From Mytilus californianus (Eukaryota; Mollusca; Bivalvia; Mytilida; Mytilidae), in contig NW_026262690.1 of NCBI RefSeq assembly GCF_021869535.1, positions 11,519,501-11,583,500 on the forward strand: a DNA stretch of 64,000 nt, given 5' to 3'. A program made the position numbers and the translations under genes. Below are positions 61,175-64,000 of the stretch, in pieces; position 1 is the first letter of the stretch; each line of letters opens with the position of its first letter. The notes beneath the pieces are model-generated. The model did no database searches. It was not told where the DNA came from and saw nothing but the letters and a program-made list of their open reading frames with translations.

Positions 61175-64000
61175 GGCAATCGCCATGGCAGTCAGCAGTG
61201 TTTAAGAACATCCGTTGTTCGACCTGCTTGTCAAATGCGTTTTGTTAAAATATCATTTTTTCACTTTTTAGCTCACCGGGACCCGAAAGGCCCCATGAGA
61301 GCTTATGCCATCACTTGGCGTCCGTCGTCGTCCGTCGTCTGTCGTCGTAAACTATTTCAAAAATCTTCTCCTCTGAAACTACTGGGCCAAATACCTTCAA
61401 ACTTTAACTAAATGTTCCTTAGGGTATCTAGTTTATAAATTATATCCAAAGTTTTGATCCATCGACAAACATGGCTACCATGGCTAAAAATAAAACATAG
61501 GGGTCAAATGCAGTTTTTGACATATCTTAAAAACTAAAGCTTTTAGAGCAAATCTGACATAGGTAAAATTGTTCAATTGGTCAAGATCTATCGGCCCTGA
61601 AATTATCAGACGAATCGAACAACCCATTGTTGGGTTTCTGCCACCAAATTGGTAGTTATAACAAATTTTTGCAGTATTTTGTTATTATCTTGAATATTAT
61701 TATAGATAGATATAAACTGTAAGCTGCAATAATGTTCAGCAAAGTAAGATCTACAAAAAAGTTAATCTGACCAAAATTGTCAATTGACCCCTTAAGGAGT
61801 TATTGCCCTTTAAAGACAATTTTACACAATTTGTTCATCAAGTTTGCTAACATTTAAAAATCTTCTCCTCTGAAATACAGGTGAGCGATTCAGGCTCTTG
61901 AGAGCCTCTTGTTTGGTCTTTTGGAAAATGTTGTTTGTGCTGTTTTAGACCCCTCTATCAAGAAATTTGTTTTGCATGCACACGTATAAAAATTGCGGTT
62001 TTTATCCAACGCAATCATAGGTTTGAACGTTGTTTTCAATTTAGGTTTGAAATATATGTTAGGGATGTCAACTCGGTGAAGATAAACTAATCGAGTACTC
62101 GTTGGTTTTACCGAGCGATACTCAAGTACTCGCTGGATCAAGCATTTTATATTTCAAAATGGAAACACAAAATTATATCCATTTTATGTATTGTGGGTCG
62201 TTGCATTATGAACAGATATATCATGTTATGGAGGGGTATTTGCGAAAAATACCAGTCAAGGAACGGTGAAATTTCCCAAGCCGCTAGGCAATCGCCAATG
62301 GCAGTCAGCAGGGTTTAAGAACATCTGTTGTTCGACCTGTTAGTTAAATGCGTTTTGTTAAAATATACTTTTTCACTTTTTTGGTCTTTTGGAAAATGTT
62401 GTTTGTGCTGTTTTTAGACCCCTCTATCAAGAAATTTGTTTTGCATGCACACGTATAAAAATTGCGGTTTTCATCCGACGCAATCATAGGTTTGAACGTT
62501 GTTTTCAATTTAGACTTGTTTATACTTTTTCGTTTGGGCTTGTATTATACTTGCCTTGGGGTTATATGATCCGTTCATCCTATTTTGACTCTTTCAAAAT
62601 TCAAGAGTCTATCCTAAATTGAGGTAAATTATATGGCCTTCCAAAAACCGTTTAGATTCCTAACATCACTGAAGAGACATTAATTGTCGAAATCCGGATA
62701 TGGTGTACAAATTTTTACACCTCATGTTTGCGGTATACCATCTTTTCCGCAAGTTTATTGTTTTCTGTTTGGTAATAAATTAATAATAAGATCCATTTTG
62801 TAACATCTGGTGATCCGTTTATTTGGCAATCGCCAATGGCAGTCAGCAGGGTTTAGGAACATCAGTTGTGCGACCTGCTAGTCAAATGCGTTTTGTTAAA
62901 ATATACTTTTTCACTTTTTTGGTCTATTGGAAAATGTTGTTTGTGCTGTATTTAGACCCCTCTTCCGAGAAATTTGTTTTGCATGCACACGTATAAAAAT
63001 TGCGGTTTTTATCCAACGCAATCATAGGTTTGAACGTTGTTTTCAATTTAGGTTTGAAATATATATTAGGGATGTCAACTCGGTGAAGATAAACTAATCG
63101 AGTACTCGTTGGTTTTATCGAGCGATACTCAAGTACTCGCTGGGTCAAGCATTTTATATTTCAAAATGGAAACACAAAATTATATCCATTTTATGTATTG
63201 TGGGTCGTTGCATTATGAACAGATATATCATGTTATGGAGGGGTATTTGCGAAAAATACCAGTCAAGGAACGGTGAAATTTCCCAAGCCGCTAGGCAATC
63301 GCCAATGGCAGTCAGCAGGGTTTAAGAACATCTGTTGTTCGACCTGTTAGTTAAATGCGTTTTGTTAAAATATACTGTTCCACTTTTTTGGTCTTTTGGA
63401 AAATGTTGTTTGTGCTGTTTTTAGACCCCTCTATCAAGAAATTTGTTTTGCATGCACACGTATAAAAGTTGCGGTTTTCATCCGACGCAATCATAGGTTT
63501 GAACGTTGTTTTCAATTTAGACTTGTTTATATTTTTTCGTTTGGGCTTGTATTATACTTGCCTTGGGGTTTATATGATCCGTTCATCCTATTTCGACTCT
63601 TTCAAAATTCAAGAGTCTATCCTAAATTGAGGTAAATTATATGGCCTTCCAAATACCGTTTCGATCCCTAACATCACTGAAGAAACATTAAATGTCGAAA
63701 TCCGGATATGGTGTACTAATTTTTGCACCCATTGTTTGCGGTATACCATCTTTTCCGCAAGTTTATTGTTTTCTGTTTGGTATTAAATTAATAATTTCAA
63801 AAGATCCTTTCTGTAACATCTTGTGATCCGTTTATTTGGCAATCGCCAATGGCAGTCAGCAGGGTTTAAGAACATATGTTGTTCGACCTGTTAGTCAAAT
63901 GCGTTTTGTTAAAATATACTTTTTCACTTTTTTGGTCTTTTGGAAAATGTTGTTTGTGCTGTATTTAGACCCCTCTATCAAGAAATTTGTTTTGCATGCA
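61175..64000 (+). repeat. About 1.0-kb dimeric tandem repeat, continuing past the window
   Basis: GGCAATCGCC(A)ATGGCAGTC starts at 61175, 62287, 62825, 63294 and 63838. After removing an insertion in the first unit the spacings are about 467, 538, 469 and 544, so two half-units alternate. Each has TGGAAAATGTTGTTTGTGCT and ATCCGACGCAATCATAGG-like blocks. Frames such as 62389-62622 and 63396-63635 repeat with it and are not supported as genes. Confidence 0.9.
61269..61911. mobile_element. AGCTCACC element inserted in the first tandem unit
   Basis: It begins AGCTCACCGGGACCCGAAAG and ends ACAGGTGAGCGATTCAGGCT...GAGCCTCTTG. The uninterrupted sequence CACTTTTTTGGTCTTTTGG in the other units shows the empty site. 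AGCTCACC and GGTGAGC are inverted. I recognise the layout as a small element frequent in bivalve genomes. No coding frame is supported. Confidence 0.7.

Noticed and set aside
62389-63635. Paired 77- and 79-codon frames (MENVVCAVFRPLYQEICF)
   Set aside because: They recur because the DNA is tandemly repeated; frames break in the sister half-units.

Overview
The window looks like nuclear DNA of a bivalve mollusc, most likely a mussel (Mytilus-like). It is AT-rich, has GT-AG introns, is dense in nested retroelements, foldback elements and satellites, and carries one large secreted chitin-binding gene. The genus is an inference: several dispersed repeats (near 1-555, 12.4, 24.6, 32.7, 34.5 and 56.8 kb) look like families I associate with mussel genomes. 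No bacterial operon, tRNA, rRNA or CRISPR array is visible.

The main gene is on the + strand, 22115-59196. I could assemble 23 coding exons by hand. Every junction is phase 1, every internal exon is a multiple of 3, and the sum is 6210 nt (2069 codons plus a stop). The predicted protein has a signal peptide, an RLKR basic site and a canonical six-cysteine peritrophin-A (CBM14) domain. After that two exon types strictly alternate. Type A has six cysteines and a CARYYDC / ECPYPQLF core. Type B has a CDYxQNxC...NCxPC head, an SCxGxxDG core and NRT sequons. There are 11 A modules and 16 B or B-like cores. Exon 6 adds a PPVQ-type proline-rich rod, and exon 9 holds six tandem B-like cores without an intron. 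No transmembrane segment is apparent, so a secreted chitin-associated matrix role (shell, periostracum, byssus or gut lining) is an inference.

The left flank (1-22 kb) is a mobile-element graveyard. It holds a degenerate reverse-transcriptase element (- strand, up to about 1.2 kb) and a LINE (- strand, 1.56-6.2 kb) split by a 1.68 kb inverted-repeat transposon with 6-bp target duplications. It also holds a second LINE fragment, a hairpin element inside another repeat, a decayed Ty3/gypsy-like gag preceded by a tRNA-Pro-type primer binding site, and four copies of a tRNA-like SINE candidate. Further right come a 37-copy 61-bp satellite (14.4-16.65 kb) that abuts a decayed coding relic, and an element packed with CACGTG palindromes (17.6-18.0 kb).

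The introns of the gene carry their own arrays: a 48-bp minisatellite in duplicated blocks (26.5-29.7 kb), a 31-bp array (43-43.8 kb), a 24-bp array (47.9-49.7 kb), and a 543-bp inverted-repeat element with 9-bp target duplications (54.8-55.4 kb). The right flank ends in a roughly 1.0 kb dimeric tandem repeat (61.2 kb to the window edge), one copy of which is interrupted by a small 'AGCTCACC' element.
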